DNA of 13,167 nucleotides from Veillonella parvula (GCA_947096075.1 CAMUQE010000046.1:1-13167), one strand, 5' to 3'; positions 1 through 7,359 are shown, counted from the first letter of the stretch. The notes: generated from the letters alone by a model not told the origin. Numbers and translations are program-made.

Positions 1-125
1 GCGGCTTGAACACCTACATTATACTTAAGCAAGGTGATTTTTTTGTATAACTTTCCTTGCCGCACCCGCATAGCGGGTGGTTTAATGATTCGCGACTACG
101 TCGCGAACCAGTCTAAAGACAATAA
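1..125 (-). mobile_element. IS200/IS605-type element end (copy 1), transposase outside the window
   Basis: The first 120 bases match 12766-12884 at roughly 92% with one indel. In that second copy the sequence lies directly upstream of an IS200-type tnpA, so this is the tnpA-proximal (left) end of another copy in the same orientation, with its transposase expected left of base 1. It holds two perfect hairpins: CACCCGC/GCGGGTG (63-69 and 73-79, 3-base loop) and TTCGCGA/TCGCGAA (89-95 and 101-107, 5-base loop). A small GTCT-AA-AGAC inverted repeat at 111-120 marks the outer limit. Subterminal hairpins of this kind are recognised as single strands by HUH transposases of this family. Bases 31-41 are half of a hairpin that in copy 2 covers the tnpA ribosome binding site. 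Confidence 0.75.
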
Positions 126-155
126 AAAAAAGAGGATTCCTAAGAATCCTCTTTT
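124..155 (-). terminator. Rho-independent terminator of the carboxyltransferase gene
   Basis: On the minus strand, 10 bases after the stop codon of the gene at 166-1518, a stem pairs 128-139 with 144-155 (core GAATCCTCT/AGAGGATTC, loop of 4). It runs into a T tract (complement of 124-130). The IS end begins right behind the T tract. Confidence 0.88.
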
Positions 156-165
156 AAAGTTTGAA

Positions 166-1518
166 TTAACGACGATTTGCATCGAAGAAGTTGATAGCAA
201 CTTCTGGGAACATAGCGTAAGTCAATACGTCTTCGTCAGTGATACCATTGTAGCCTTTGGAAGCTAAATCTTGACGGTAACCTTCCAATTCAGGTTCGAT
301 AAGATCTGCAGGACGGCAAGTGATAGGTTCTTCATCACCAATAATAGTACGACGAATATCATCGGAGATAGTACCAGGTAACGCACCATATTTACCGCGT
401 ACAAGGTCTTTAACTTCGTTAGGAACCATTTTGTAACGGTCGCCCATCATAACGTTCATCATAGCCATTGTACCAACGATTTGGGATGTTGGAGTTACCA
501 ATGGAGGGTAACCCAAGTCTTCACGAACGCGTGGCATTTCATCCATAACGTCGAAGAAGCGATCGCCCATACCCATTTCGTTCAATTGGTTTTGAGTATT
601 GGACAACATACCGCCAGGAATTTGGTAACGACGAACAGCTGGGATTACATCGCTAGCTGGTTTCAAGTTGAATTCTTCAGCGATTTGTTGTTTTACTTTA
701 CGGAAGTGGTCAACTAATGGAATGTATTTATCAAGGTCAAGACCAAGATCCCATTCAGTACCTTTGAACATTTCGATCATAGTTTCAGTAGCTGGTTGGC
801 TAGTTGCATGAGCGAATGGAGAGATAGCAGTATCGATGATATCTACGCCAGCTTTAGCAGCTTCCCAGTATGTAGTACTTGCAAGGCCGCAAGTGAAATG
901 GCTGTGCAAGTCGATTGGCAATTCGCCGAAACGTTTTTTGAAAGTAGAAACCAAATCATATGCATCAGCAGGTCCTAACAAACCGGACATATCTTTGATA
1001 CAAAGGGAATCAGTACCCATTTCTACCAAAGTTTCAGCTACTTTCAAGAAGCTTTCAGTTGTGTGAACTGGAGAAATTGTGTATACCATAGCGGATTGAA
1101 CGTGTGCACCAGCTTTTTTGGAATACTTAATAGCAGCTTCCATATTGCGTGGGTCATTCAATGCGTCGAAAATACGGATACGGTCGATACCATTTTTTAC
1201 AGCCGCATTACAGAATGCTTCTACTACGTCGTCGGAGTAGTGTTTATAGCCCAACAAATTTTGACCGCGAAGCAACATTTGCAATGGGGTATTTTTCAAA
1301 TTAGCTTTCAATTTGCGAAGGCGTTCCCATGGATCTTCATTCAAGAAACGAAGACAGCTGTCATAAGTAGCGCCGCCCCAACATTCAAGAGCTTCATAAC
1401 CAATATCATCTAAAAGGCCGAGCACTGGTTCCATTTGTTCGTAGCGCATACGTGTTGCCAAAATAGATTGATGACCGTCACGAAGAACGGTTTCGCAAAT
1501 TCTTAATTTTTTAGCCAT
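166..1518 (-). CDS. Carboxyltransferase subunit (PycB / OadA-alpha / transcarboxylase 5S type) without biotin domain
   Basis: A 450-residue, cytoplasmic, biotin-dependent carboxyltransferase of the pyruvate/oxaloacetate group, moving a carboxyl group between carboxybiotin and pyruvate/oxaloacetate. Visible family signs are the N-terminal RDGHQS motif (residues 13-18, metal ligand Asp14), the carbamylated-lysine motif CIKDMSGLL (Lys175) and the metal-binding LHSH (His205, His207) in a TIM barrel over about residues 1-290, followed by the conserved C-terminal domain. It stops at residue 450 with no biotinyl domain and no MKM site, whereas full OadA is near 590 residues, so a separate biotin carrier is required. 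The start is the ATG at 1518, with GGAGG 7 bases upstream; an in-frame ATG at 1575 has no ribosome site. It appears monocistronic. In Veillonella-type lactate fermenters it would work in oxaloacetate formation or transcarboxylation; which partner it uses cannot be told here. Confidence 0.9.
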   Translation of the reverse strand: MAKKLRICETVLRDGHQSILATRMRYEQMEPVLGLLDDIGYEALECWGGATYDSCLRFLNEDPWERLRKLKANLKNTPLQMLLRGQNLLGYKHYSDDVVEAFCNAAVKNGIDRIRIFDALNDPRNMEAAIKYSKKAGAHVQSAMVYTISPVHTTESFLKVAETLVEMGTDSLCIKDMSGLLGPADAYDLVSTFKKRFGELPIDLHSHFTCGLASTTYWEAAKAGVDIIDTAISPFAHATSQPATETMIEMFKGTEWDLGLDLDKYIPLVDHFRKVKQQIAEEFNLKPASDVIPAVRRYQIPGGMLSNTQNQLNEMGMGDRFFDVMDEMPRVREDLGYPPLVTPTSQIVGTMAMMNVMMGDRYKMVPNEVKDLVRGKYGALPGTISDDIRRTIIGDEEPITCRPADLIEPELEGYRQDLASKGYNGITDEDVLTYAMFPEVAINFFDANRR

Positions 1519-1658
1519 GTTAATCCTCCAAATCGAAATAGTCTGTGTATGTAACTTTATACACTCATCAAACAACTATCTCATACCTATTTTTTTTACG
1601 ATTTTTTCGATGTCTGCTCACACTAGCTAAACGCGCTAAAATCGTAATACATACTTAT

Positions 1659-1687
1659 ATTAGACTACTTATAAAATTCTTTGTCAA
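1659..1687 (-). promoter_or_regulatory. Sigma-70 promoter of the carboxyltransferase gene
   Basis: On the minus strand, a perfect -35 TTGACA (1682-1687), a 17-base spacer and -10 TCTAAT (1659-1664, 5 of 6). Transcription would start near 1652, leaving a leader of about 133 bases before the ATG at 1518. Confidence 0.7.
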
Positions 1688-1740
1688 CAACCACATTATG
1701 CTATTTACTCATAATTTCATGTATACAAAGATGATTTTTT

Positions 1741-1756
1741 CGTGATGAATATCACA
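1741..1756. promoter_or_regulatory. CRP/FNR-family operator-like palindrome
   Basis: GTGAT-N4-ATCAC is a perfect palindrome (half-sites 1742-1746 and 1751-1755) with the spacing of CRP/FNR-family sites and the base pattern of a CRP site (TGTGA-N6-TCACA; one outer base deviates). Its centre is about 96 bases upstream of the predicted start of the carboxyltransferase transcript, a plausible distance for activation from upstream. No regulator gene is in the window, so the binding protein is unknown. Confidence 0.45.
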
Positions 1757-1834
1757 AAAAACTGCAGAGGAACTAGAGTTTAGCATGTATGTTTAATCAA
1801 ATTAATTTTTTTGTAATTGCTCATTTTAATAAGA

Positions 1835-1866
1835 AACTAAAAATTATATCGTAATAATTTTTAGTT
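1835..1866. repeat. 13-bp perfect AT-rich inverted repeat
   Basis: AACTAAAAATTAT (1835-1847) pairs perfectly with ATAATTTTTAGTT (1854-1866) around a 6-base loop. No adequate T tract follows on either strand, so it is not a clear terminator. It may be a protein-binding palindrome or a remnant. Confidence 0.55.
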
Positions 1867-1992
1867 ATTATTAAATACTTTTCAAAATATATCGGTATTT
1901 ATAAATGTAGTAATTCGATAAACATCGGTATGCTTATGAGTTCATCAATTTTATTAATAACTTAGTCGATATTTTTAAATGTATAAACATGC

Positions 1993-2023
1993 AAAAGAAC
2001 CTGTCCATTTATGGACAGGTTCT
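1993..2023 (-). terminator. Rho-independent terminator of the GT9 / small-protein transcript
   Basis: A perfect 12-bp stem (1996-2007 with 2012-2023, core GAACCTGTCCA) and a 4-base loop, followed on the minus strand by TTTT. It lies 40 bases beyond the stop codon at 2064. Confidence 0.88.
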
Positions 2024-2063
2024 GATGTGATCTTTAAAATTCAAGAATCTCCGGATATACAGC

Positions 2064-2390
2064 TTATTTCTCAGGCTTAACCTTTTTAGGCGCAGTTTCA
2101 AGGACAATATTTTTACCATCCCGTTTTACTTGAATGGAAAAGGCCCCTTCCCCTTCTTTAAAATACTCCATCTTGATATCGAGGAGCATTTTACCAATCA
2201 TAGTCTCTACCTTTTCCGTTAAGAACTCACGGTAAAATGCATCTTCCTTTTGCTTTGGACTTTGATGAACAACCGGTTTCTTAGCAGCCCGTTCCATATC
2301 GAGCATAGTATCTTCAAAATTATCTGTATCTTTAAAATTTTTCATCATATCCGCATCGGATAAACCTTTTTGAATTTTAAACTTTGCCAT
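2064..2390 (-). CDS. Small hypothetical protein coupled to the GT9 gene
   Basis: A 108-residue protein I do not recognise. It is soluble and charged, with a Lys-rich start (MAKFKIQKGLS) and a Lys-rich end, no signal peptide and no membrane segment. Residues 50-75 look helical; 78-98 look like a short beta meander. The start ATG lies inside the last codons of the GT9 gene (14-base overlap in another frame), and its AGGAG sits within that gene's coding sequence, so translation is probably coupled. A terminator follows 40 bases after the stop. The coupling suggests a role alongside the glycosyltransferase, but nothing in the sequence shows what it does. Confidence 0.75.
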   Translation of the reverse strand: MAKFKIQKGLSDADMMKNFKDTDNFEDTMLDMERAAKKPVVHQSPKQKEDAFYREFLTEKVETMIGKMLLDIKMEYFKEGEGAFSIQVKRDGKNIVLETAPKKVKPEK

Positions 2391-3549
2391 GTGTATCTCC
2401 TATCAGTTCGAAAATTGCTTTCTTTACACGTACTGGTTCAATACCAGACATACAATATTGATTAGGCTTAGGACAACGTCGTTTACGACACCCTAAACAA
2501 TCTAATTCATCATTTACGAGCACCTTAAAGTCCCCCGTCAGAGGGCCCCATAATTTAGGATCTGTAGGACCAAAAAGTGCTACTATAGGCTTATTTAAAG
2601 CTAAAGCAATATGCAGAGCTCCAGTATCAGCAGTAACTACTACATCGCAACTTTCAATTAAAGCCCCTAACTCTTGAAGCGTCGTTTTCCCTAACATATT
2701 CAGTACAATTTTATCAATGCCCTCATCTGTTAGCGAGTCCATCAATGGTTTGTATTGAGTAGCCTCTTTAGGGCCACCTAAGCAAACAAAATTTGCTCTA
2801 TATTGAAGGGATTTAATGAGGGAGTACCATTTTTCCTGAGGCCATTCTTTCGTTGCCCAAGACGTGCCTAATACAAGCCCAACTCGTAGAGGTGTATCCA
2901 CCTCCCCACGATTCAAGGAAATGTCGTTATCAATCGTTTTCCACTGTTCTTCTGCCCAGCTCTGTAAATTTGATGACACCTGAAAATCCATATGGTACAG
3001 CTTATTAGCACTAGATTCATTTAGCGTGCAGTTCTCAACACCATCTTTAGCTAGATTAAGCGGTGTATCTAAATGTACATGTTCAGCAACAGCCATTGTT
3101 AACAGTTGAGCTACCTCAACATAGCGCTTAATCACATGATCTGTACTAGGCTTTGTTTTATGGTTAGTAAATAACCAATTCAACTCTTTTGTACCACCAA
3201 GGCCAAGTCGAATCGGGGCGTCTGAAGCCAATAGTACCAAACCTGTTATGAGTCGCCCTTGTACATCAATGGCTACGTCAAATCTATAAGGTTCTAATTT
3301 AGCCTTAAGCTCCCACCACATGCGCCACATTGTAGGGATATGTAGTTTTTTAGAATGTGCCTCGTATACATCCCGTTCCCAGGGAATTATCTCATCTACA
3401 TAGGGATTGCCCTGTAAAAGCTCTACCATACTAGGCGTTACAATCCAATGCAACTTAGCATCAGGATACTGTTCCTTAATCCACCGCGCAGCAGGTGTAG
3501 CATGCAAAATATCACCTATGTAACTAAGGCGTACAAATAATATATTCAT
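2377..3549 (-). CDS. Glycosyltransferase family 9 (heptosyltransferase-like, LPS core)
   Basis: A 390-residue GT9 protein of the WaaC/WaaF/WaaQ kind, which add sugars (classically ADP-heptose) to the LPS inner core at the cytoplasmic face of the inner membrane. Visible signs: N-terminal MNILFVRLSYIGDILHATPA, with Asp13 at the place of the catalytic base of WaaC; the mid-protein motif GTSWATKEWP (228-237); the donor-site motif DTGALHIA (308-315) followed by PIVALFGPTDP; and a C-terminal Cys cluster (Cys351, 354, 359, 366) common in this family. The start is the ATG at 3549 with AAGGA upstream; an extension to 3606 adds 19 residues unlike the family and runs into a hairpin. The exact sugar cannot be predicted. 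Its 3' end overlaps the next gene. Confidence 0.88.
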   Translation of the reverse strand: MNILFVRLSYIGDILHATPAARWIKEQYPDAKLHWIVTPSMVELLQGNPYVDEIIPWERDVYEAHSKKLHIPTMWRMWWELKAKLEPYRFDVAIDVQGRLITGLVLLASDAPIRLGLGGTKELNWLFTNHKTKPSTDHVIKRYVEVAQLLTMAVAEHVHLDTPLNLAKDGVENCTLNESSANKLYHMDFQVSSNLQSWAEEQWKTIDNDISLNRGEVDTPLRVGLVLGTSWATKEWPQEKWYSLIKSLQYRANFVCLGGPKEATQYKPLMDSLTDEGIDKIVLNMLGKTTLQELGALIESCDVVVTADTGALHIALALNKPIVALFGPTDPKLWGPLTGDFKVLVNDELDCLGCRKRRCPKPNQYCMSGIEPVRVKKAIFELIGDTHGKV

Positions 3550-3571
3550 AGATATCCTTAGGGTACATACT

Positions 3572-3577
3572 ATTATA
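3572..3577 (-). promoter_or_regulatory. Possible -10 element for the GT9 gene
   Basis: A perfect TATAAT on the minus strand, 22 bases before the GT9 start codon and just beyond the hairpin at 3584-3617. The best -35 at 17-base spacing is poor (TTTCAT) and lies inside the hairpin. It would allow GT9 and the small gene to be transcribed separately from the upstream operon. Confidence 0.35.
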
Positions 3578-3582
3578 GGAAT

Positions 3583-3617
3583 AAAGCCTTTATAATGAAA
3601 GAACATTATAAAGGCTT
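3583..3617 (-). terminator. Hairpin between the upstream envelope genes and GT9
   Basis: A 14-bp perfect stem (3584-3597 with 3604-3617, core GCCTTTATAATG) and a 6-base loop, 4 bases after the stop codon of the gene at 3622. On the minus strand it is followed by TATTCC, so the T tract is weak. It may be a full terminator or only reduce transcription into GT9. Confidence 0.65.
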
Positions 3618-3621
3618 ATTC

Positions 3622-4569
3622 TTAAGATTTCTTTTTACTACCACTACTATTGGATGATTTAGAAGATGTAGTATCTTCTGTTACCTTAGTAGTTTCTTCA
3701 CTACCATTCTTAATGATATTTTTCACATCTGATAATGTCAACTCATTAAATGTAGTAGGGTGATTGTATTTGTAAACCGGATTGAAGCCTACACCTAATT
3801 TACCAGTGTAAACAGTCAATGCATTATTGTCCTCATCAACACGAGCAATGTAGATGGTTTTGTCCATATCAACACCGATAAAGCGGAAACGCCCTTCAGG
3901 GTTGATAACACGCCATCCCCCTTCAATGCCATTGAACATGAAGACATCCCCAGTTCTCACATTATCGTAGAAGAAGTTATCCTCATCGTAGAATACGCCG
4001 ATATGACCGATATCAGTAGCTTGCATGTAAACGCGACGTGTATCATAGTTAGCATCGGTCCGATAAATGCGATATGTATGCTCTTGAACTTTTACCTTCA
4101 TATACACCACATTCGTCGCTTCAGAGTACGCAGCATCTACGATTTTACTGCCCCGAGGCAAGTCTTCAAGTTTCGTATCAACTTCATGTTCTGGATCATC
4201 CGCATTAAGACGAGCCATGACAACATCTCTGGAGTCATATAAACCCATGATAGCATAGTTACGGTCTGGCATCCAGTTAAAGTAACTAATCGAGCGTCCC
4301 TTCAAATCAATATTTGTAGGGGTACTTTCATTAGCCTTGTAAATTTTCAAAGAGTTTTCTGTAACAACGGCCATGAATTGACGGTCATAGGATACATATT
4401 TAGTGCCTTCCTTCACATCAGGGAAGTTTTTAGTATCATCTTTTGATGCGCCTGCTACGTTAAATTCTGTAGTCGGCGCAAACATATATTGATCAAGGTA
4501 TAGGTATACCCCACCTTGCAGAAGAATACCTACCGCAAAGGCGCTCAGTACACGCGTAAAAGGTTTCAT
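3622..4569 (-). CDS. Membrane-anchored extracytoplasmic protein of unknown function
   Basis: A 315-residue protein I cannot assign. After a short basic start there is one hydrophobic segment (about residues 8-25), an uncleaved anchor or signal peptide with no lipobox Cys. The rest is hydrophilic and built of repeated short beta-strand pairs (for example residues 56-75, 95-115, 140-160, 195-225), which suggests a beta-propeller-like domain; this fold is inference. The last 25 residues are a Ser/Thr/Lys low-complexity tail ending in KKKS. Its start is 8 bases after the phosphodiester glycosidase stop, with AGGAGG just upstream, so it belongs to that operon and probably acts with it on the outer face of the inner membrane. 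A hairpin follows directly. Confidence 0.8.
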   Translation of the reverse strand: MKPFTRVLSAFAVGILLQGGVYLYLDQYMFAPTTEFNVAGASKDDTKNFPDVKEGTKYVSYDRQFMAVVTENSLKIYKANESTPTNIDLKGRSISYFNWMPDRNYAIMGLYDSRDVVMARLNADDPEHEVDTKLEDLPRGSKIVDAAYSEATNVVYMKVKVQEHTYRIYRTDANYDTRRVYMQATDIGHIGVFYDEDNFFYDNVRTGDVFMFNGIEGGWRVINPEGRFRFIGVDMDKTIYIARVDEDNNALTVYTGKLGVGFNPVYKYNHPTTFNELTLSDVKNIIKNGSEETTKVTEDTTSSKSSNSSGSKKKS

Positions 4570-4577
4570 CTGTCCTC

Positions 4578-5516
4578 CTATTTCACGATAAACGCCGTTG
4601 GGATCATGCGTTCCCCTAACAAATCGGCTGGTTTATTCACAACTTTACCGTTGAGGTACAAAGTAGAACTAGAACCGCCATCTAAATTTGCTGCAATGTA
4701 GCAACCTTTTTCAAAAAGAATATCTTGTACGTCACGCAAGGTAGCACCAATGGAGTACCCTGGTTGACGACCATCGATTACAAGGAATAGCACTGTACCA
4801 TCTTTCTTTTGACCGATAGCAGTACGAGGACCTACGCCCCAGCCACCATCACCTTCGGTAATCATCTTCTTACCATCAACGATAAGAGGCGGACCAAAGG
4901 TAATACCTTCCATGGCTTTCATATCACTAAGCTGAGTTTTATCATAGTTACCAGCAATAAGGTTACCCGATTTAGAGAAACCTACAAAGTCTACGTCTTC
5001 ATCAGGACCTACATCCTTACCGATAACGTACTCACCGTCATGCAAGATGAAACCATATGGCAAACGGCCTGTACCAGTACCATTAGGGTCGTGGAATCCA
5101 CCGCCATTAATCGCTGCTACAGCATTATTCATTTTCGCAATATTACTTGTAGTATCGCCTTTTTCTTGAATATTAGCTGCTGTGCCTACTTGGATACGAC
5201 GAGGATCAGGAATTTCTAAAATATAGCCTACATAACGAGCAGACTGGATTTTTTCAAGATTTAAAGTCTTATCTTCACGAGCATTAAATTTGAACAAATC
5301 TTGGCTTTTAACAACCCCTACAGTCCCCAAAATAGCTTGTAATTCTTCGTCATTAAACAACCACGTAATGTAATGAGGATGGCGAGATTGTAAGATAGCA
5401 CCAATAACGGCGCGCTTTACATTATTAAATGGTCCAAAGAGCACCACGAAGGGTGATGTGATAACGGTAAATAAGAACACCATAACGATGAACTTTACCC
5501 AATTCTTTTTGAACAA
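4578..5516 (-). CDS. Phosphodiester glycosidase (NAGPA / DUF2233 family), membrane-anchored
   Basis: A 312-residue protein with an N-terminal membrane segment (about residues 8-28) and a NAGPA-type domain over about residues 95-312. The family is named for the enzyme that removes N-acetylglucosamine from a phosphodiester on mannose-6-phosphate; bacterial members act on sugar phosphodiesters in exopolysaccharide or wall polymers. Motifs seen: AAINGGGFHDPNG (134-146), GPRTAIG (229-235), VIDGR (246-250) and NLDGGSSSTLYLNG (277-290), the usual conserved blocks in the usual order. The start ATG at 5516 lies 11 bases from the deacetylase stop, with AAGGAG upstream, so the two are co-transcribed. 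The natural substrate is not indicated; a phosphate-linked surface glycan or teichoic-like polymer is possible. Confidence 0.87.
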   Translation of the reverse strand: MFKKNWVKFIVMVFLFTVITSPFVVLFGPFNNVKRAVIGAILQSRHPHYITWLFNDEELQAILGTVGVVKSQDLFKFNAREDKTLNLEKIQSARYVGYILEIPDPRRIQVGTAANIQEKGDTTSNIAKMNNAVAAINGGGFHDPNGTGTGRLPYGFILHDGEYVIGKDVGPDEDVDFVGFSKSGNLIAGNYDKTQLSDMKAMEGITFGPPLIVDGKKMITEGDGGWGVGPRTAIGQKKDGTVLFLVIDGRQPGYSIGATLRDVQDILFEKGCYIAANLDGGSSSTLYLNGKVVNKPADLLGERMIPTAFIVK

Positions 5517-5527
5517 TGTATTTCTCC

Positions 5528-6331
5528 TTATAAATCAGTGAAATTTTCGGTACTAATGCGTTCTTCAAAATGCTTGATATCCACCGCATTGCCTACCCAA
5601 ACACGCAAAATATTATATGGATTATCACCAGTATGAGCCCAGCCAGACTTCATAGCCATGCCCATCTTGATACCAGCTTTCTTAGATGCCGAATCGGTGA
5701 ATTCATTTTTATCTCCATATGGATAGCAGAACCAAGGATTATCCTTAATACCTACTTCTTTAGCAAGTGCCTCTTGAGCTTTTGTGATATTTTCAATTTG
5801 TTTCGCTTCTGACAATTGGCCCATTTCTATATGTTGGAAACCATGATTGGAAATAGTGATGCCATTTTTATGCATTTCACGCACTTGATCCCAAGTTAAA
5901 CGACTCCCAATATCGCCAGGATTGATAAAAACAGTTGCAGGGAATCCATATTCTTTCATAATTGGATATACAATAGAATATGTATCTGCATAACCGTCAT
6001 CAAAGGTTAAAACGACAGGTTTTTCAGGCACTGCAGCGCCATTTACAACATATTCATATAATTGATCCATCGTCAATGGATTATAGCCGTTATCCTTGAG
6101 GAACTTCATTTGCTCTCGGAATAAATCCTCCCGAATAACCGCATCATTATCTTTGTCATCGCCGACTTTATGATACATAAGGACAGGAATGCCCGATGGA
6201 TGTACCATCTTAACTTCTTTTACAGGCGGTACTGAACTAGTAGGTTCTGTTTTTTGTGAAAGCACGCCACAACCTGCCACAACCATTGCCAATACCAAAA
6301 CTAACAGTGTTACCAACGGAATCCGTTTCAT
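5528..6331 (-). CDS. Polysaccharide deacetylase (CE4) lipoprotein
   Basis: A 267-residue lipoprotein. The signal peptide ends in the lipobox VAGC (Cys21), then comes a Ser/Pro-rich linker and a NodB-type deacetylase domain (about residues 46-255). Catalytic signs: TFDDGY (109-114; Asp111 base, Asp112 metal ligand), the metal-binding HGFQH (His163, His167) and YPYGD (203-207) as motif 3. The MYHKVG block at 52-57 is typical of the PgaB/IcaB-like branch, which removes acetyl groups from N-acetylglucosamine polymers. The start is the ATG at 6331, with GGAGG 6 bases upstream; a longer frame to 6355 adds residues ahead of the signal peptide and has no ribosome site. First gene of an operon with the NAGPA-type glycosidase and the anchored protein; the three probably modify one surface glycan. 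Confidence 0.9.
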   Translation of the reverse strand: MKRIPLVTLLVLVLAMVVAGCGVLSQKTEPTSSVPPVKEVKMVHPSGIPVLMYHKVGDDKDNDAVIREDLFREQMKFLKDNGYNPLTMDQLYEYVVNGAAVPEKPVVLTFDDGYADTYSIVYPIMKEYGFPATVFINPGDIGSRLTWDQVREMHKNGITISNHGFQHIEMGQLSEAKQIENITKAQEALAKEVGIKDNPWFCYPYGDKNEFTDSASKKAGIKMGMAMKSGWAHTGDNPYNILRVWVGNAVDIKHFEERISTENFTDL

Positions 6332-6368
6332 AGGTCCTCCTCTATTAGAACACAATTATATACAGAAT

Positions 6369-6397
6369 ATTATAACATTTCCATGAAGAATAGTAAA
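6369..6397 (-). promoter_or_regulatory. Promoter of the deacetylase operon
   Basis: On the minus strand, -35 TTTACT (6392-6397), a 17-base spacer and a perfect extended -10 TGTTATAAT (6369-6377). The predicted start near 6362 gives a leader of about 30 bases. Confidence 0.7.
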
Positions 6398-6471
6398 AAT
6401 TCCTCCATATAGGTATCATCTAAACAATGATTTATACTCTAAAGAGATTTATCACTTACTTATACTTTATG

Positions 6472-6500
6472 TTGTAATCTAGAAAAGAATGATTTAATAT
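6472..6500 (+). promoter_or_regulatory. Weak promoter candidate for the nitrilase-family gene
   Basis: TTGTAA (6472-6477), a 17-base spacer and TAATAT (6495-6500), each 4 of 6. A perfect TATAAT at 6507-6512 lacks a -35 partner. The region is so AT-rich that such matches are expected by chance. Confidence 0.3.
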
Positions 6501-6564
6501 TTTAATTATAATGTTTCTTATTTAAACTATACGATTATTATATAAAGAATATAAAGGATTTCTT

Positions 6565-7356
6565 ATGAAAAAACGCTTAAGCCTTATACAAATGGACGTC
6601 CATGTAAACGACGTGGAATACAACTATAATCGTGTTCAAGAGTTGCTCACGCAAGCTTTAGCTGAAACTCCAGATATTATTGTTTTACCCGAAACATGGA
6701 ACACAGGATTTCATCCATCTAAGGATTTAATCAATATTTCTGATAGAAACGGAGAAAGAACAAAAGCTTTATTAAGTGCATTCTCTAAAGAGCACAATGT
6801 AAACATTGTAGGCGGCTCTGTAGCCGTAGCAAAAGAAGATTTAGTATTTAATACATCCTATGCTTACAACCGCGAAGGCAAGCTTGTAGGGGAATATTCC
6901 AAAATGCACGGATTCAGCCCTGCTAAAGAGGATTACTACTTTGCTAGCGGTACCCATACCACCCATTTCGAATTAGATGGTATTCCTTGCAGTACTGTCA
7001 TTTGCTATGACATTCGTTTCCCTGAACTCGTTAGAATGGCGGCATTGCCTGGTACTGAACTGTTATTCGTACCCGCTCAGTGGCCAACCATGCGTTTACG
7101 TCACTGGCAAGTATTAAACGAAGTACGAGCCATTGAAAATCAACTCTTCCTATGTGCCGTAAACGGCTGTGGGACAGTGGGTCGTGTTCAAAGTACTGGT
7201 CATTCTGCCATATATGACCCATGGGGCACAAACCTTCTTGAAATGGATACCGTAGAAGGCATCTCATCTGTAGATATCGACCTCACCGTAGTAGAAGATA
7301 TTCGCAATAAAATTAATATCTTTAGAGATCGTAAACCAGAGCTTTACAATCTATAA
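6565..7356 (+). CDS. Carbon-nitrogen hydrolase (nitrilase superfamily, omega-amidase-like)
   Basis: A 263-residue cytoplasmic hydrolase of C-N bonds in amides. The family's Glu-Lys-Cys triad is visible: Glu43 in VLPETW, Lys113 in EYSKMHGF and Cys147 in VICYDIRFPE. The length is typical for a single-domain member, and the YDIRFPE context fits the omega-amidase/YafV/Nit2 branch, which hydrolyses alpha-ketoglutaramate and similar omega-amides; that substrate is inferred from family resemblance only. AAAGGA lies 7 bases before the ATG. It is the only plus-strand gene in the window, diverging from the deacetylase operon across a 233-base gap and ending 4 bases before a long hairpin. Confidence 0.9.
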   Translation: MKKRLSLIQMDVHVNDVEYNYNRVQELLTQALAETPDIIVLPETWNTGFHPSKDLINISDRNGERTKALLSAFSKEHNVNIVGGSVAVAKEDLVFNTSYAYNREGKLVGEYSKMHGFSPAKEDYYFASGTHTTHFELDGIPCSTVICYDIRFPELVRMAALPGTELLFVPAQWPTMRLRHWQVLNEVRAIENQLFLCAVNGCGTVGRVQSTGHSAIYDPWGTNLLEMDTVEGISSVDIDLTVVEDIRNKINIFRDRKPELYNL

Positions 7357-7359
7357 AAT

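Larger units (their letters stand above)
1519..2063. other. 545-bp AT-rich intergenic region
   Basis: No convincing coding region was seen. It holds the carboxyltransferase leader (1519-1652), its promoter, the CRP/FNR-like palindrome, an AT-rich inverted repeat (1835-1866) and the terminator of the upstream gene cluster (1993-2023). The leader contains a 10-base inverted repeat, TTACGATTTT (1596-1605) with AAAATCGTAA (1638-1647). Nothing was recognised in about 1870-1990 apart from very AT-rich sequence. Confidence 0.7.

Noticed and set aside
1063..1413. Open frame of 116 codons on the plus strand
   Set aside because: It is antisense to the carboxyltransferase, whose catalytic motifs are clear on the other strand.
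4809..5219. Open frame of 136 codons on the plus strand
   Set aside because: It is antisense to the well-supported NAGPA-type gene and has no family resemblance or ribosome site.
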